Assembly: GCF_024623785.1 (NCBI RefSeq) | Contig: NZ_JANKBZ010000016.1 | Span: 62,001 to 126,000, forward strand | Origin: Archangium lipolyticum | GTDB lineage: Bacteria; Myxococcota; Myxococcia; Myxococcales; Myxococcaceae | Direction of reading: 5' to 3' | DNA length: 64,000 nucleotides | Shown here: piece after piece, positions 45,289 to 54,205 of the stretch | How the letters are laid out: every line of letters starts with the position of its first letter | Position numbering within the stretch: the stretch's first letter is position 1 | The notes under the pieces: model-generated | The model's input: the letters and a program-made list of their open reading frames with translations, nothing else | The model's database searches: none | What the model was told of the DNA's origin: nothing | Made by a program: the position numbers and the translations under genes

Positions 45289-46641
45289 TCACCCCACGGC
45301 GGCGGCGGTCCGGCTTCCCCCGGTGAGGGCCTGGTACCGGGGGCTCATCGCGCGCAGCCGCTGGACGCTCTCCACCACCAGGTTGCTCACGTGGTCGACC
45401 TCCTCCTCGGTGTTGAAGCGGCCCAGCCCGAAGCGGATGGACGAGTGCGCCAGGTCATCCTCCACGCCGCAGGCCTTCAGCACGTAGGACGGCTCCAGCG
45501 CGGCCGTGGAGCAGGCCGAGCCCGAGGAGAGCGCCACGTCCTTGAGCGCCATCATCAACGCCTCCCCCTCCACGAAGGCGAACGAGACGTTGATGTTCCC
45601 CGGCAACCGGTGCTCGAGCGACCCGTTCAACGTGAGCAGCTCCAACCGCGAGAACAAACCGTGGCGCAGCCGCTCCCGGAGCCGCAGCTCGCGGGAGGAA
45701 TCCTCCTCGAGCTCCTCCCGGGCCAGCTGCGCCGCCTTCCCGAAGCCGACGATGGCCGGGACGTTCAGCGTGCCCGAGCGCATGCCCTTCTCCTGGTCCC
45801 CCCCGTCGATCATCGGCGCGAGCCGCACCCGGGGATTGCTTCGCACGTACAACGCCCCCACTCCCTTGGGGCCATACATCTTGTGCGAGGAGAGGGACAC
45901 CAGGTCCACCTTCGCCTCCTCCACGTCGAAGGGCACCCGCCCCAGGCCCTGCACCGCGTCACAGTGGAAGAGGATGCCCTTGCGCCGGCACAGCTCCCCG
46001 ATGGCGTTGACTGGCTGGATCGTCCCGATCTCGTTGTTGGCGAGCATGACGCTGACCAGCAGCGTCTTGTCGGTCATCGCCGCCTCGAGCCGCTTCAGGT
46101 CCACCCGCCCATCCTTCTCCACGTCCAGATAGGTCACCCGCGCGCCCGGCATTGGCATCCGCAGCCAGCGCTGGAAGACCTCGTCCCGCTCGAAGTCGTG
46201 TCGGGCGGCCAGCGCGGATTGATTCTCCGGGGTGACTTCCTGGCCGCTCAGCTCCGAGAGCCGCAACCTCTTCAAGCCCTCGATGTGCTCGGCCCGCGTC
46301 CGCTCCAACCGCTTGCAGGCCTCGAGCACCGCCTTGTGCTCGGTTTTCAAGGTGATGAGATGATCGCCCCTGGCCTTGTAGCTCTCCACCACGCCCTTGA
46401 TGGCGAGGTTGTCGGACTCGGTGGCGCCGGAGGTGAAGATGATCTCCCGCTTCTCCGCGCCAATCAGCTCCGCCACCTGCGCGCGCGCCTTCTCGACGGC
46501 CGCCTCCGCCTTGCGTCCATGGGAGTGATTACGCGACGCGGCATTTCCGAACTCTTCCTTCAGATACGGCAGCATCGCCTCCAGCACCCGCGGGTCCACG
46601 GGCGTGGTGGCATGGTTGTCCATGTAGATGGGAAGCTTCAC
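45289..46641 (-). CDS. iscS: Cysteine desulfurase, IscS-type, with an insertion
   Basis: 450 residues. Motifs: [51 protein letters not shown]-binding Lys in [12 protein letters not shown], and the mobile-loop Cys in [19 protein letters not shown]. The E. coli protein is about 404 residues. The extra stretch is at residues about 115-166 (from RAEHIEG to MPMPGARVT), between the His-lid and the next strand. Provides sulfur for Fe-S clusters and tRNA thiolation. No iscU neighbour is in the window. Co-transcribed with a methyltransferase. Confidence 0.93.
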   Translation of the reverse strand: MKLPIYMDNHATTPVDPRVLEAMLPYLKEEFGNAASRNHSHGRKAEAAVEKARAQVAELIGAEKREIIFTSGATESDNLAIKGVVESYKARGDHLITLKTEHKAVLEACKRLERTRAEHIEGLKRLRLSELSGQEVTPENQSALAARHDFERDEVFQRWLRMPMPGARVTYLDVEKDGRVDLKRLEAAMTDKTLLVSVMLANNEIGTIQPVNAIGELCRRKGILFHCDAVQGLGRVPFDVEEAKVDLVSLSSHKMYGPKGVGALYVRSNPRVRLAPMIDGGDQEKGMRSGTLNVPAIVGFGKAAQLAREELEEDSSRELRLRERLRHGLFSRLELLTLNGSLEHRLPGNINVSFAFVEGEALMMALKDVALSSGSACSTAALEPSYVLKACGVEDDLAHSSIRFGLGRFNTEEEVDHVSNLVVESVQRLRAMSPRYQALTGGSRTAAAVG

Positions 46642-46810
46642 GGGAGCCTTTCGGGAATCCGGCCGGCGGCGGGTGTCACCGTCACCCGCGCATCATGGCC
46701 GCACTGTCTGACATCGGATAAAAAGAATTGTTTTCGTCCCGCTGTCAATAGTATTCACATCCATGAAGTGATTCCGACAGTTGCAACCGGGTCTTGAATC
46801 CCGAGGCACA

Positions 46811-47575
46811 ATGACATTCGTCCAGGGTTTCGTCCTGCTGCTGGCCTCGTTCGGGGCGGGAGCATTGAAGGCCGTGGCGGGGGGCGGGACGTTCCTGATC
46901 TTCCCCGCGTTGATGTTCACCGGGGTGGACCCCATCCGTGCCAATGCCACCAGCACCGTCGCCCTCTGGCCGGGCGATGTCGCCAGCGCGCTCGCCTACC
47001 GCCGCGAGATGCAAGGACTGGGACGGCTCACCGCGTTATTGAGTGTCGCGAGCCTGCTCGGCGCCGCCATTGGCGCCGTCCTGCTGCTCCACAGCTCGCG
47101 CGCCACCTTCGGCGCGCTCGTCCCCATCATGCTCCTGGCGGCCACCCTGCTCTTCAATTTCGGGGGACCGTTGCTCGCCAGGCTCCGGGGAGTGTCGGAG
47201 GCCGATGCCCCTCCGCTCCCCCTGGGCCTCTCCCTGGTGCTGCAATTCCTCGTCTCCATCTATGGAGGCTATTTCGGCGCGGGGCTCGGCATCCTGATGC
47301 TCTCCCTCTTCTCCCTCATGGGGTTGAAGAACATCCACCAGGCCAACGCCCTCAAGTCCGTCCTGGGCGTCATCCTCAATGGGCTCGTCACCGCCATCTT
47401 CGTGGGCGCGGACGCCATCGCCTGGGAGCACGGCGTGCTCGTCACGGTGGGCACCACCTCCGGCAGCTTCCTCGGCGCCGTCCTGGCCCAGCGCGTGGAG
47501 CCCGCCCGCGTCCGCTCCTTCGTGGGCGCCACCGCCTGGGCCATGACGGGTTATTACTTCTGGCGCGGCGCCTGA
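46811..47575 (+). CDS. TauE/SafE-family (TSUP) anion exporter
   Basis: 254 residues from the ATG at 46811 (CCGAGG upstream). Seven to eight membrane helices; the two half-repeats start GAGALKAVAGGGTFLIFPAL and SIYGGYFGAGLGILMLSL, the family's Gly-rich signatures. Probably exports sulfite, sulfoacetate or a similar anion. The gene is divergent from iscS (169 bases between), so a link to sulfur handling is plausible but not proven. Confidence 0.93.
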   Translation: MTFVQGFVLLLASFGAGALKAVAGGGTFLIFPALMFTGVDPIRANATSTVALWPGDVASALAYRREMQGLGRLTALLSVASLLGAAIGAVLLLHSSRATFGALVPIMLLAATLLFNFGGPLLARLRGVSEADAPPLPLGLSLVLQFLVSIYGGYFGAGLGILMLSLFSLMGLKNIHQANALKSVLGVILNGLVTAIFVGADAIAWEHGVLVTVGTTSGSFLGAVLAQRVEPARVRSFVGATAWAMTGYYFWRGA

Positions 47576-47722
47576 ATCCGGCGCGTCCCTGAATCCCTCC
47601 CCACCTACCGACTGGTCGGCTTTTTCCCGGCTGTCGCGGTGCGTTATGGGAATTCGAGAGGGCTCGGATTGTCACGGCGCGGCAAAGAAATCGTCACGGG
47701 GAGTATGTCAGACCGTTGACAG

Positions 47723-48946
47723 ATGATGAGCCATTGCTTCATAAACACTGACCCGCAAATCACATGGAGGTCCGGCTTGTCTTCTTCTTCGGGAAATCCC
47801 GGTTCACGTCTCTATCAGTTTGGAATCCTGAGCGAGGTTTCCCAGAGGGAAGTTCGCAACCAGTTCGATGGATGTCGACTGTGTTGGGCCATCTCGGAGG
47901 AAGGGCAAAGACATCCAGCCAATATGATCGTCCATTCCACCGACGAGCACGTCATCCTGCCGGCGCTGGGGTCGATCATCGAGGGCTATGTGATGCTCGT
48001 CTCCAAGCGGCATCGCAGCTCGGTGGCCACGCTGAAGGCGCCCCAGGCGGACCAGGTGCAGCGGGAGATCGAATCCGTGCTCTCCCTGGTCCAGAAGCAG
48101 ACCCCCGCCACCCGCTGGGTGGTGTTCGAGCATGGCACCACGCTCGACTGTGGCCTCAAGGCCTGCTGTGTGGATCATCTCCACCTGCACCTTCTGCCCG
48201 TGGACATGGACCTGGCCGCGGATCTCGCCACCCGGCTGTCGTGCGAGGCGCGGCGCATCGAGGCCATGCACGAGCTGCGGCAGGTGCGTGAGTCCGGCAC
48301 CGCCGACAATTACATCTACGTCCGCAACCCGGACGGCGCGCACTACGTCCTCACCCCGCCCGCCTATTCCTCCCAGTTCGTCCGCCAGGTGCTCGCCGAG
48401 CGCAGCGGCAAGGGCGACCGCTGGAACTGGCAGCACCACCCCATGGAGGATGACTCGGTCAAGACGGTGCGCATGTTCCGCGACGCGGGCATCACCCCTC
48501 GCGGCATCTATTACGCCCACGCCATCGAGGATCTCTCCACCGCCGAGGTGAAGGAGAACATCCAGCAGGCCCGCGCCACGCTCGCCCGCCACTGCCCCCA
48601 GGCCACCCTGTTCTCCATGTACGAGCTCCTCGAGAAGTCGCTCAAGGAGATCGACCTGCCCGAGGACCGGCTCAATGCCTATCTCGTCGAGACCGAGCGC
48701 AAGTTCATCGAGGCGTCGGATCTGCTCATCGTCGACCTGGCGCGCCCCAACTGGCAGTACGTCGGCTCGCTGATGGAGATCGTCTACGCCGCCGAGGCGG
48801 GCATCCCCGTGGTGGCCATCGTGGGGGATTCCACCATCCAGGGGCGCCGCTGGCTCAAGGCCCACGTCACCCGCTTCGTGAAGACCGTGGACGAGGCCTT
48901 CGCGCTCGCGCCGAGTCTGCTTCCGAAGCCGGCGCAGCCCAGGTAG
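47723..48946 (+). CDS. HIT-domain protein fused to a nucleoside deoxyribosyltransferase-like domain
   Basis: 407 residues. The start is uncertain (two ATGs in a row, no strong ribosome site). Residues about 45-190 form a HIT-like domain: a CRLC pair, IVHSTDEHVILPALG, LVSKRHRSSVATL and the HIT triad DHLHLHLLPV. From about 265 on, a Rossmann-type domain has GIYYAHAIEDLS, ASDLLIVDLARP, YVGSLMEIVYAAEAGIPVVAIVG; the Glu in SLMEIV takes the place of the catalytic Glu in nucleoside deoxyribosyltransferases. The pairing suggests a nucleotide cleaver or sensor. Upstream of gpsA by 21 bases. Confidence 0.75.
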   Translation: MMSHCFINTDPQITWRSGLSSSSGNPGSRLYQFGILSEVSQREVRNQFDGCRLCWAISEEGQRHPANMIVHSTDEHVILPALGSIIEGYVMLVSKRHRSSVATLKAPQADQVQREIESVLSLVQKQTPATRWVVFEHGTTLDCGLKACCVDHLHLHLLPVDMDLAADLATRLSCEARRIEAMHELRQVRESGTADNYIYVRNPDGAHYVLTPPAYSSQFVRQVLAERSGKGDRWNWQHHPMEDDSVKTVRMFRDAGITPRGIYYAHAIEDLSTAEVKENIQQARATLARHCPQATLFSMYELLEKSLKEIDLPEDRLNAYLVETERKFIEASDLLIVDLARPNWQYVGSLMEIVYAAEAGIPVVAIVGDSTIQGRRWLKAHVTRFVKTVDEAFALAPSLLPKPAQPR

Positions 48947-48967
48947 TCCGCGGGGGGAAGACGGCTC

Positions 48968-49972
48968 ATGCGTGTCTGCGTTCTCGGCTCCGGCCCCTTT
49001 GGCACCTCGCTGGCCAACGTGTTGGCCGTGCATTGCGACCAGGTCTGGCTCTGGGGCCGCAACGAGCAGGTGGTGGCCAGCGTCAACGCGCGGCACGAGA
49101 ATGGCGTCTACCTGGCCGGCATTCCCCTCTCACCGAGGATCCGCGCCACGTTGTCCATGGAGGAGGCGCTGGAGGGCGCGCGGCTCGTGGTGTCCGCCGT
49201 CCCCTCGCACGTCACCCGCGAGGTGATGCGCGCCGCCCTCCCCCACCTGCCGTCCGGCGTTCCCCTCCTCACCGTGTCCAAGGCGCTCGAGAATGGGACG
49301 CTCTTCACCATGACGCAGCTGCTGGAGGACTGTCTGCCCCCGTCCTTCCACCCCTTCATCGCCCTGCTGTCCGGTCCCTCCTTCGCCCAGGAGCTGGCCC
49401 GGCGGCAGCCCACCACGGTGACGATCGCCGCCCGCGACGAGCAGGTGGCGCGCGACTGCCAGCGGCTGTTCCAGACCGAGACGCTCCGCACCTACACCAC
49501 CACGGATGTCATCGGGGTGGAGATTGGCGGGGCGTTGAAGAACGTCATCGCCCTCGCGGTGGGGATGACCGAGGGCCTGGGCTTTGGATTCAACACGCGC
49601 GCCTCCCTCATCACCTGGGGGCTGGAGGAGATTTCGCGGCTGGCCGTGCACCTGGGCGCCAACCCGCGCACCCTCAGCGGGCTGTCCGGCATGGGGGACC
49701 TGGTGCTCACCTGCACCGGGGAGCTGTCCCGGAGCTGGCAGGTGGGCTTCGAGCTGGCCAGGGACCGCGCCCTGGAGGACATCCTGCGCTCCATCAAGAA
49801 GCCCTCCATCGAGGGCGTGAAGACGGCCCTGAGCGCGCATGCGCTCTCGCAGCGCACCGGGGTGGAGCTGCCCATCTGCCACCAGGTGTACCTCGTCACC
49901 CACCAGGGCAAGCGCGCCCGCGACGCGATGACGGAAGTCGTCGAACGGCAGTTCCGGGAGGCCGCCGCGTAG
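48968..49972 (+). CDS. gpsA: Glycerol-3-phosphate dehydrogenase [NAD(P)+]
   Basis: 334 residues. Dinucleotide site MRVCVLGSGPFGTSLANVLA, then SGPSFAQELARRQPT and the family's EIGGALKNVIALAVGMTEGLGFGFN with the catalytic Lys, ending with HQVYLVTHQGKRARDAM. Makes sn-glycerol-3-phosphate for phospholipids. Normal length. Co-directional with the HIT fusion upstream and a small HIT protein 24 bases downstream. Confidence 0.96.
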   Translation: MRVCVLGSGPFGTSLANVLAVHCDQVWLWGRNEQVVASVNARHENGVYLAGIPLSPRIRATLSMEEALEGARLVVSAVPSHVTREVMRAALPHLPSGVPLLTVSKALENGTLFTMTQLLEDCLPPSFHPFIALLSGPSFAQELARRQPTTVTIAARDEQVARDCQRLFQTETLRTYTTTDVIGVEIGGALKNVIALAVGMTEGLGFGFNTRASLITWGLEEISRLAVHLGANPRTLSGLSGMGDLVLTCTGELSRSWQVGFELARDRALEDILRSIKKPSIEGVKTALSAHALSQRTGVELPICHQVYLVTHQGKRARDAMTEVVERQFREAAA

Positions 49973-49996
49973 GTCTATCCTCGCGTCGAGCCCCTC

Positions 49997-50380
49997 ATGT
50001 CGTCCTCCTCCTTCTTACAGGTCCCCCGGGAACGGTGGGTCGCGTCCAACCGGCTGGCCTTCGCCATCCGGGACGCCAACCCGGTGAGCCCGGGGCATAC
50101 GCTGGTGATTCCCCACCGGCTGGTGGCCACCTGGTTCGAGGCCTCGCAGGAGGAGCAGCACGCCCTCTTCGAGCTGGTGGACGAGGTGCGGCGCGAGCTG
50201 GACACGAGCCACCGGCCGGACGGGTACAACGTGGGCTTCAACGTGGGAGAGGCCGCGGGGCAGACGGTGTTCCACCTGCACGTGCACGTCATCCCTCGCT
50301 ACCGGGGAGACATGGAGGACCCGCGCGGCGGCGTGCGCCATGTCATCCCGAGCAAGGGGAACTACCTGCTGCCCAGGTAG
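49997..50380 (+). CDS. Small HIT-family protein
   Basis: 127 residues, a single HIT domain: IRDANPVSPGHTLVIPHR, GYNVGFNVGEAAGQTVFHLH and the triad FHLHVHVIPRY. A nucleotide hydrolase or transferase, Fhit/HinT-like. Directly follows gpsA and lies within 1.1 kb of a second, fused HIT protein. Confidence 0.93.
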   Translation: MSSSSFLQVPRERWVASNRLAFAIRDANPVSPGHTLVIPHRLVATWFEASQEEQHALFELVDEVRRELDTSHRPDGYNVGFNVGEAAGQTVFHLHVHVIPRYRGDMEDPRGGVRHVIPSKGNYLLPR

Positions 50381-50386
50381 GTGGCC

Positions 50387-51019
50387 TCAGCCCTCCCAGA
50401 GCGCGCCCAGCTCCAGTTGAAGAGGTGTGAAGGGCTCGGCGTGTACCCGCTCCTGTCCACCGTGCGTGCCCAGGCGCTTCCACCGGACGTCTTCCAGCCC
50501 GTACACCTCCAGCTCCTGGCGCAGCGGGTCCACCAGCCACAGGTGGCGCACGCCCTCCCGGGCGTAGACCCTCATCTTCTTCTCCCGGTCCAGCACCGCC
50601 GTGGAGGGGGAGAGCACCTCGCAGACCCAGTCCGGCGCCAGGGTGAAGCCCACCACCCGGGGCATCTCCGGCATGCGCTCCCGACGCCAGCCGGCCAGGT
50701 CCGGCACCAGCACGTCCTCGCCCAGGTGCAGTTCGGGTTCCATGAGGAGCAGCCAGCCTCCCGGGCCACCGCGTCCCCGGTGGAAGGGCCCGTGAAGCTC
50801 ACCGTGCAGGACCGCCGCCGCGAGCGCGTGCGGTGAGGCCGGCCGGGGGCTCACGTGCAGCTCGCCGTCCAGCAGCTCCGCCACGAGGTGGGCAGGCACT
50901 GCCTCCAGGTCCGCGTAGGTCGCCTTGCGCTTCTGCCCTCCGCCCATGTCCCGAGCATGGGCAGCCGGGCGGGCCTCTTCAAGGGGGCTCCAAGGCACAC
51001 CGCTGGTTTCGGTGCTCAT
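50387..51019 (-). CDS. Uma2-family protein, duplicate A
   Basis: 210 residues. VPDLAGWRRERMPEM, WVCEVLSPSTAVLDREKKMRV, YAREGVRHLWLVDPLRQEL give the PD-(D/E)xK-like core (Asp, Glu, Lys). The N-terminal YADLEAVPAHLVAELLDGEL is the family start. Very similar to duplicate B at 53446, 3,059 bases away in the same orientation, differing mainly near residues 65-80. Bounds the Septu genes on the left. Confidence 0.9.
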   Translation of the reverse strand: MSTETSGVPWSPLEEARPAAHARDMGGGQKRKATYADLEAVPAHLVAELLDGELHVSPRPASPHALAAAVLHGELHGPFHRGRGGPGGWLLLMEPELHLGEDVLVPDLAGWRRERMPEMPRVVGFTLAPDWVCEVLSPSTAVLDREKKMRVYAREGVRHLWLVDPLRQELEVYGLEDVRWKRLGTHGGQERVHAEPFTPLQLELGALWEG

Positions 51020-51128
51020 ACAAGCAGACTACACCCAACTTCAAACGTTGTGTAGCCCTGGATGACCGTGAAGGTGATCTCCTTCCGGGGCTCCGGCGGG
51101 CCGCTGCCTTCCGGGCGAGCGTGGGAGC
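50391..51128. repeat. Direct duplication, copy A (Uma2 gene plus upstream region)
   Basis: About 738 bases including the Uma2 gene, its upstream palindrome and about 75 bases further up, ending in the shared CGGGCGAGCGTGGGAGC. Matches 53450-54186. Confidence 0.85.
51029..51055 (-). promoter_or_regulatory. CTACAC/GTGTAG inverted repeat upstream of Uma2 duplicate A
   Basis: Six-base arms separated by 15 bases, ending ten bases before the Uma2 start codon. The same element sits before duplicate B (54088-54114), and a shortened form before the Uma2 gene at 60223. Its place suggests an operator or the promoter itself. Confidence 0.6.
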
Positions 51129-51152
51129 ACAAAAGGAGGCTCCCGGGTCACT

Positions 51153-51189
51153 TCCCCTCTCCCTCTGGGAGAGGGACGGGGTGAGGGTA
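51153..51189 (-). repeat. Palindromic repeat, copy 9
   Basis: Reverse orientation, between the Uma2 duplicate A and the PtuB gene. Matches copy 8 over about 70 bases including CCCTCGGGTTGCCAC. Confidence 0.9.
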
Positions 51190-51238
51190 GCGCGGTCCCT
51201 CGGGTTGCCACCGTGCTCACCCGTCGTGTTTCCAGGCA

Positions 51239-51979
51239 TCAGCGCAGGAAGGCGCGGACCATCGCGGCGTACTCCGCCGAGTCCTGCTGCATACGCTGGA
51301 GGAGCTTCCGTGCCTCCGTGGCCTCCGGAGCCCCAAGCTTGATGAGCTTCTGGAGCGCCTTCACGTAGGCCAGTCGGTCTCTGCGTCGCTCCGCGAGCGC
51401 TTCCCGCCCGAGCCCCAGGAGGTGGATCGTCGCCTCGCCGCGAGCGCTGCCTCCCACGGCGTAAGGCACTTCCTCCCGGAACGAGATGAAGGCCTCGGGG
51501 TCGTCCACCGCGGGGTCGAGCAGCAGCGGGTCTTCCGCCGACACCTCCTCTGAGTGACTCCGTGCGCGCCGCGCGGGAGTCCCCAAAGGGAAGAGGTTCC
51601 TCTTGAACCGCTGATTGCAGAGCGTGCAGGCCAGGAACAGGTTCGCCCACTCATAGGCGAGCCAGTAGTAGCCGGGCCGGCGCAGTGGCTCCTCTTCCTC
51701 CTGACGCCACCCGCCCTTGGGACGGAAGTGCTCGACGTCTCCGTAGGCGATGTGCGTGAGCTTCGATTCACAGAAGGCGCACTTGCCGTGCTGCGCCTCC
51801 AGGAGCGCCTGCTTGACGGTCTCGTGTCCGTAGATGTCCGGGTCGAAGTCGAACGACTTCCTGCCGCTCTCGTAGCTCCTCCGGGCACGCGAGTACGCCG
51901 TGCTCATGGCGCGCCGGGCACTCGCGCCCTTCGAGCGAAGGACCTCGGGGGGCTCGGCTGGCTTTCGGACGCGGATCAC
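51239..51979 (-). CDS. ptuB: HNH nuclease of the Septu type (PtuB-like)
   Basis: 246 residues from a GTG at 51979 whose start overlaps the ATPase gene stop (GTGA). HNH/treble-clef core: GKCAFCESKLTH, GDVEHFRPKGGW, WANLFLACTLCNQRFKRNL, giving CxxC, DVEHF-H and CxxC. This is the PtuB pattern (also the HNH of retron Ec78). The nuclease acts with PtuA, cutting nucleic acid when the phage triggers it. Second gene of a two-gene operon. Confidence 0.88.
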   Translation of the reverse strand: MIRVRKPAEPPEVLRSKGASARRAMSTAYSRARRSYESGRKSFDFDPDIYGHETVKQALLEAQHGKCAFCESKLTHIAYGDVEHFRPKGGWRQEEEEPLRRPGYYWLAYEWANLFLACTLCNQRFKRNLFPLGTPARRARSHSEEVSAEDPLLLDPAVDDPEAFISFREEVPYAVGGSARGEATIHLLGLGREALAERRRDRLAYVKALQKLIKLGAPEATEARKLLQRMQQDSAEYAAMVRAFLR

Positions 51980-53379
51980 TCCCGTCCATCCCGCAGGCGC
52001 GAGGCGGCGCGCTGGATGAGCTCGAGCGCTTCGAGCTCGGTGCTCGTCTCTCCCGCGGGCAATGGCCCGATGGCCTCGTCCAGCTCCCGCAGTCTGGCCT
52101 TGTCCCTGGGCGTCAGGCGCGGTCTGGACAGGAGCGCGGTCCGCTCCGCGAGGAACTTCTCGAGCTGCGGCGGCCGGGCGCTCTTCAGCCCGAACAGGTC
52201 ACTCGTGAGGATCTGGTCCACCCGCCAGCCCTGGATGGATTCCATGTCGTTGTCGATGACGACGTGGTCCCCCTCGCGCCGGAGGACCACGATGTTCGCA
52301 TCCGTCGCGCTCTGGACCACGAGCGGGCTGTGCGCGGTCACGATGAACTGCGTGTTGGGGAAACGCTCGGTCAGATAGCCGATGAGCTTGCGCTGCCACG
52401 TGGGATGCAGGTGGAGATCGATTTCATCCACGAGCACCACCGCCGGCTCGGCCAATGGATTGGGACTGTCGGGATAGCGCTCGAAGAGGCGGCTGGCGAG
52501 ATCCACCATCCAGGCGATGAGCGTGCGGTAGCCCAGGCTCAAATCCCGTATCGGTACCCAGCCGTACGGGGTCCGCACTTCCACCCGGGCCGAGGGGTTG
52601 CGCGCATCGGGTGGAGCGAAGCGCAGGTCGCTCACCTCGGGGAGCAGGTCGATCAGGAGCTGCTTGATGCGATCCCTCCTCTCCCGGGCTCCGCTCGTTC
52701 TTCCCCGTTCGATGGACTCCTTGCTGGCCGCGTAGTCCGCTTGCAGGAGCCACTCTTCCCCATTGCGCAGCGGGACGTCCTCGAGGAAGAGACTGTCGCT
52801 GGGCTGTGCCTCCTTCAGCGCGGACAACGAGCCAGCTCCCATCCGGCGGGTCGCTCCATAGCCGTAACACACCAGGTTGAGGAGGGACTCGGGGAACTCG
52901 TCTTCGATGTGTTGCGAGTAGGTTCCCCTTTCGCTCACCTTCAATGCATACCGGAATCGGGCGGGATGCTCCTGACCGCCCTTCGCCGCCATCAACCTTC
53001 CAGCCTTGAGCTCGGCTGACAGACGGGCCCCATCGGATTGATGACGAATGGGATACCCGGGCAGGCGCTGGCGCCGGAAGTACCCTTTGGGCACGTAGGG
53101 AGAAGGCTCGGCGGAGCTCGGATCGAACAGAGCAGGCTCGAAGGTGGTGAGCGCCTGCAGCAGGGTCGTCTTGCCCATGCCGTTGTTGCCCAGAATCACC
53201 GTCCATCTCGCCGGGCGTCCCTCATTCGTGGAAAGCCGCAGGGTCTGGGGTGGTCCAAAGCAGCGCACGTTCTCGAGGGTCAACGAGACGAAGTACACGG
53301 GCAGAGGGGTCTGCTGCTTGTGCGAGCCAGCCCGCTTGCGCTTTCCCAGCTGTGCTCTTCCCCGGGCTTTCGTGGCCAT
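51976..53379 (-). CDS. ptuA: AAA/ABC-type ATPase of the Septu type (PtuA-like)
   Basis: 467 residues. Walker A ILGNNGMGKTTLLQAL near residue 65, an ABC-signature-like DLSLGYRTLIAW, Walker B AVVLVDEIDLHLHPTWQRK and the His-switch ITAHSPLVVQSA-type end. A basic N-terminal tail leads in. As in Septu systems it is immediately upstream of an HNH gene. It would sense the phage and license PtuB. Confidence 0.9.
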   Translation of the reverse strand: MATKARGRAQLGKRKRAGSHKQQTPLPVYFVSLTLENVRCFGPPQTLRLSTNEGRPARWTVILGNNGMGKTTLLQALTTFEPALFDPSSAEPSPYVPKGYFRRQRLPGYPIRHQSDGARLSAELKAGRLMAAKGGQEHPARFRYALKVSERGTYSQHIEDEFPESLLNLVCYGYGATRRMGAGSLSALKEAQPSDSLFLEDVPLRNGEEWLLQADYAASKESIERGRTSGARERRDRIKQLLIDLLPEVSDLRFAPPDARNPSARVEVRTPYGWVPIRDLSLGYRTLIAWMVDLASRLFERYPDSPNPLAEPAVVLVDEIDLHLHPTWQRKLIGYLTERFPNTQFIVTAHSPLVVQSATDANIVVLRREGDHVVIDNDMESIQGWRVDQILTSDLFGLKSARPPQLEKFLAERTALLSRPRLTPRDKARLRELDEAIGPLPAGETSTELEALELIQRAASRLRDGRE

Positions 53380-53445
53380 GTCGTTCCTCGAAGGGTGCCC
53401 ACCTCGGCGCCAGACGAGGGCGGTGTACCACGGGTCTCACACGTC

Positions 53446-54078
53446 TCAGCGCGCCCAGAGCAGGCCCAGCTCCAGTTGCAGGGGCGTGAAGGGCTCGGCG
53501 TGCACCCGCTCCTGTCCGCCGTGCGTGCCCAGGCGCTTCCACCGGCCGTCTTCCAGCCCGTACACCTCCAACTCCTGGCGCAGTGGGTCCACCAGCCACA
53601 GGTGGCGCACGCCTTCCCGGGCGTAGACCCTCATCTTCTTCTCGCGGTCCAGCACCGCCGTGGACGGGGAGAGCACCTCGCAGACCCAGTCCGGTGCCAG
53701 GGTGAAGCCCACCACCTGGGGCATCTTCGGCATGCGCTCGCGACGCCAGCCAGCCAGGTCCGGCACCAGCACGTCTTCGCCGAGGTGCAGCTCGGGCTCG
53801 AAGAGCAGCAGACAGCCGCCAGGGCCACCCCTCCCCTGATCGAAGGGTCCATCGAGCTGCGCGTTCAGCCTCCCCGCCGCCCGCGCGTGCGGCGAGGCCG
53901 GCCGGGGGCTCACGTGCAGCTCGCCGTCCACCAGCTCCGCCACGCGGTGTGGAGGCACTGCCTCCAGGTCCGCGTAGGTCGCCTTGCGCTTCTGCCCTCC
54001 GCCCATGTCCCGAGCATGGGCAGCCGGGCGGGCCTCTTCAAGGGAGCTCCAGGGCACACTGCTGGCTTCGGTGCTCAT
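53446..54078 (-). CDS. Uma2-family protein, duplicate B
   Basis: 210 residues, paralog of the gene at 50387 with the same core (VPDLAGWRRERMPKM, WVCEVLSPSTAVLDREKKMRV). Differences cluster at residues about 65-90 (ARAAGRLNAQLDGPFDQGRG). Lies 67 bases upstream of the PtuA gene start in the opposite sense of order (that is, it precedes it in the transcription direction), so readthrough into Septu is possible. Confidence 0.9.
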   Translation of the reverse strand: MSTEASSVPWSSLEEARPAAHARDMGGGQKRKATYADLEAVPPHRVAELVDGELHVSPRPASPHARAAGRLNAQLDGPFDQGRGGPGGCLLLFEPELHLGEDVLVPDLAGWRRERMPKMPQVVGFTLAPDWVCEVLSPSTAVLDREKKMRVYAREGVRHLWLVDPLRQELEVYGLEDGRWKRLGTHGGQERVHAEPFTPLQLELGLLWAR

Positions 54079-54186
54079 ACGGGCACACTACACCCGATTC
54101 CAAACGTTGTGTAGCCCTGGGTGACTGGAAAGGTCACCATTCTTCACGTGCCCACGGGCCGCTGCCTCCCGGGCGAGCGTGGGAGC
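53450..54186. repeat. Direct duplication, copy B
   Basis: About 737 bases matching 50391-51128 in the same orientation. The 2.3 kb between the two copies contains exactly the Septu pair and one palindromic repeat. Confidence 0.85.
54088..54114 (-). promoter_or_regulatory. CTACAC/GTGTAG inverted repeat upstream of Uma2 duplicate B
   Basis: Same arms and same 15-base spacing as at 51029, ten bases before the start codon. Confidence 0.6.
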
Positions 54187-54205
54187 GGAGAAGAACTCGC
54201 CCGCG

